Shown here piece by piece: positions 7,950 to 8,512 of a DNA stretch of 8,512 nt; the first letter of the stretch is position 1; each line of letters opens with the position of its first letter. The position numbers and the translations under genes were made by a program. This stretch comes from Bacillota bacterium (lineage in GTDB: Bacteria; Armatimonadota; Hebobacteria; Hebobacterales; Hebobacteraceae). The DNA is taken from assembly GCA_030597345.1 (NCBI GenBank), contig JAUVSA010000080.1, positions 1 through 8,512 of the forward strand, written 5' to 3'. A model generated the notes under the pieces. The model made no database searches. It was given only the letters and a program-made list of their open reading frames with translations, and had not been told where the DNA came from.

Positions 7950-8022
7950 GGGCCGTTAGCTCAGTTGGTAGAGCAGGGGACTCTTAATCCCAAGGTCGGG
8001 GGTTCGAACCCCTCACGGCCCA
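7950..8022 (+). tRNA. tRNA-Lys (anticodon CTT)
   Basis: The cloverleaf reads directly from the sequence: a 7-bp acceptor stem (GGGCCGT 7950-7956 with ACGGCCC 8015-8021), D arm GCTC-AGTTGGTA-GAGC (7959-7974), anticodon arm GGGGA-CTCTTAA-TCCCA (7976-7992), variable loop AGGTC, T arm GGGGG-TTCGAAC-CCCTC (7998-8014), and discriminator A at 8022. The anticodon CTT (7983-7985) reads AAG lysine codons. It is 73 nt with no intron, and the CCA end is not encoded, so it must be added after transcription. The top pair of the anticodon stem, G7976 with A7992, is a mismatch; all other stem pairs are Watson-Crick except one G-T pair in the T stem. Confidence 0.97.
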
Positions 8023-8103
8023 CTTGTTCCCCCCCCGCTAGCTGCATGATATCCGGCTTCTTCCTCCCCCTTCTGGGCCCGGACGATTCCTCACCACAAC
8101 CTA

Positions 8104-8233
8104 GCTGCTGTTTCATAACCTCCATCTGAGGTTATGAAACAGCAGCACAAGCCGCCAGGCTCCAGCAGGCGCATTTCATGCCAGCGTCTCTAGCGGACAG
8201 CCAGGCGAGTGAGGGCTATGAAATGCGCTCTAG
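8104..8233 (+). repeat. Double-hairpin repeat element, copy 2 (compact form)
   Basis: Over 8107-8233 this copy matches copy 1 except that it lacks a 24-nt loop segment and has C at 8216 where copy 1 has T at 6608. Hairpin A is a perfect 19-bp stem with a 5-nt loop: GCTGCTGTTTCATAACCTC (8104-8122), CATCT, then the complement at 8128-8146. It is three pairs longer than in copy 1 because the left flank here is GCT. Hairpin B pairs GCGCATTTCAT (8169-8179) with 8218-8228. CTAG stands on both edges (8101-8104 and 8230-8233), which could be a target duplication or part of the element. It lies 81 bp past the tRNA and 215 bp before the next gene. No U-tract follows hairpin A on either strand, so it is not a standard terminator. 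Confidence 0.85.
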
Positions 8234-8448
8234 TATCGGCGAACTCAGCCCGAACCAGCAGTGAAACTCCATTCGATTCGCGCTGTCGCCGTCCGCCCCA
8301 CTGCGCCATAGGGAAGGGATTTAGCAATCGCCCCCGTAATAACTCACACACTTCGGACTAACCGCCTGCACTCATGGGCGCAGTGCCGCGCGCGATTCGG
8401 CATCCGGCGTTCGCCTCGCCTGCACACCACACGGGGAGGTAGATCAAC

Positions 8449-8512
8449 GTGCTACCCACGCAATGTACGCAGTGCGGCAGGGAAGTCCAGGCGGGATCCG
8501 CCCAGTGCCCTC
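8449..8512 (+). CDS. Start of a zinc-ribbon protein (cut by window edge)
   Basis: A GTG at 8449 follows a strong SD, GGGGAGGT (8433-8440), at 8 nt spacing, and opens a frame running to the window end: MLPTQCTQCGREVQAGSAQCP. The pair C6-x2-C9 followed by C20-P is the start of a double-cysteine zinc ribbon as found at the N-terminus of many bacterial membrane or regulatory proteins. Only 21 residues are visible, so no function beyond probable zinc binding can be given. The 215-bp region before it (8234-8448) contains a 9-bp inverted repeat (CACTGCGCC 8299-8307 / GGCGCAGTG 8377-8385) with a 69-nt spacer and no convincing promoter. Confidence 0.7.
   Translation, partial: MLPTQCTQCGREVQAGSAQCP

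Noticed and set aside
7950..8022. tRNA 3' end as an integration site for a genomic island
   Set aside because: No integrase gene and no duplicate of the tRNA 3' end can be seen in the window; the repeat begins 81 bp further on and shares no sequence with the tRNA.
8104..8146. Hairpin A of copy 2 as an intrinsic terminator for the tRNA
   Set aside because: The stem is strong but is followed by ACAAGCCGCC on the plus strand and has no U-tract on either strand, and the same structure sits in a 5' leader in copy 1.
8299..8385. 9-bp inverted repeat upstream of the zinc-ribbon gene as an operator or terminator
   Set aside because: The 69-nt spacer and GC-rich arms make chance likely, and no U-tract or promoter boxes accompany it.

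Overview
The window is GC-rich, with tightly packed bacterial genes, strong Shine-Dalgarno (SD) sequences and several GTG/TTG starts. The gene content suggests an uncultured, anaerobic or micro-oxic, carbohydrate-using bacterium: a tungsten-type aldehyde:ferredoxin oxidoreductase with a polyferredoxin, a sugar ABC permease, an oxygen-sensitive sulfatase-maturase-type radical SAM enzyme, a sugar isomerase-like TIM barrel and an aldo/keto reductase. Such sets occur in Planctomycetota, Armatimonadota and similar lineages, but the sequence alone does not fix the phylum.

Layout. (1) Minus strand, 3022 to 1: a 16-Cys polyferredoxin (TTG start), an aldehyde:ferredoxin oxidoreductase (AOR) overlapping its 3' end, then 45 bp later a sugar ABC-transporter permease that runs off the left edge. 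These look like one operon. (2) 3023-3219: a divergent intergenic region. (3) Plus strand, 3220-6345: a xylose-isomerase-like TIM-barrel protein, a radical SAM/SPASM protein of the anaerobic sulfatase maturase type starting 14 bp later at GTG 4089, and after a 160-bp gap an aldo/keto reductase. (4) 6346-6635: an intergenic region with a long dyad, a possible promoter, and the first copy of a double-hairpin repeat ending at the SD of the next gene. (5) 6636-7850: a NifS/IscS-type cysteine desulfurase. (6) 7950-8022: tRNA-Lys(CTT) with a plausible promoter. (7) 8104-8233: the second copy of the repeat. (8) From 8449: the start of a zinc-ribbon protein, cut by the right edge.

How the genes may work together (inference): the permease imports sugars or oligosaccharides; the isomerase and aldo/keto reductase interconvert sugar or aldehyde intermediates; AOR oxidises aldehydes and passes low-potential electrons to the polyferredoxin; the maturase would activate sulfatases acting on sulfated glycans, although no sulfatase is in view. 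The cysteine desulfurase could supply sulfur for Fe-S clusters or tRNA thiolation.

The most unusual feature is the repeat pair. Two direct copies, identical over a 127-nt core except for one substitution and one 24-nt indel, each fold into two consecutive hairpins built on the motif GAGG(G)TTATGAAA, and they bracket the cysteine desulfurase-tRNA segment. This resembles a small non-autonomous mobile element (MITE or REPIN-like) or a structured RNA; I do not recognise it as a named family.
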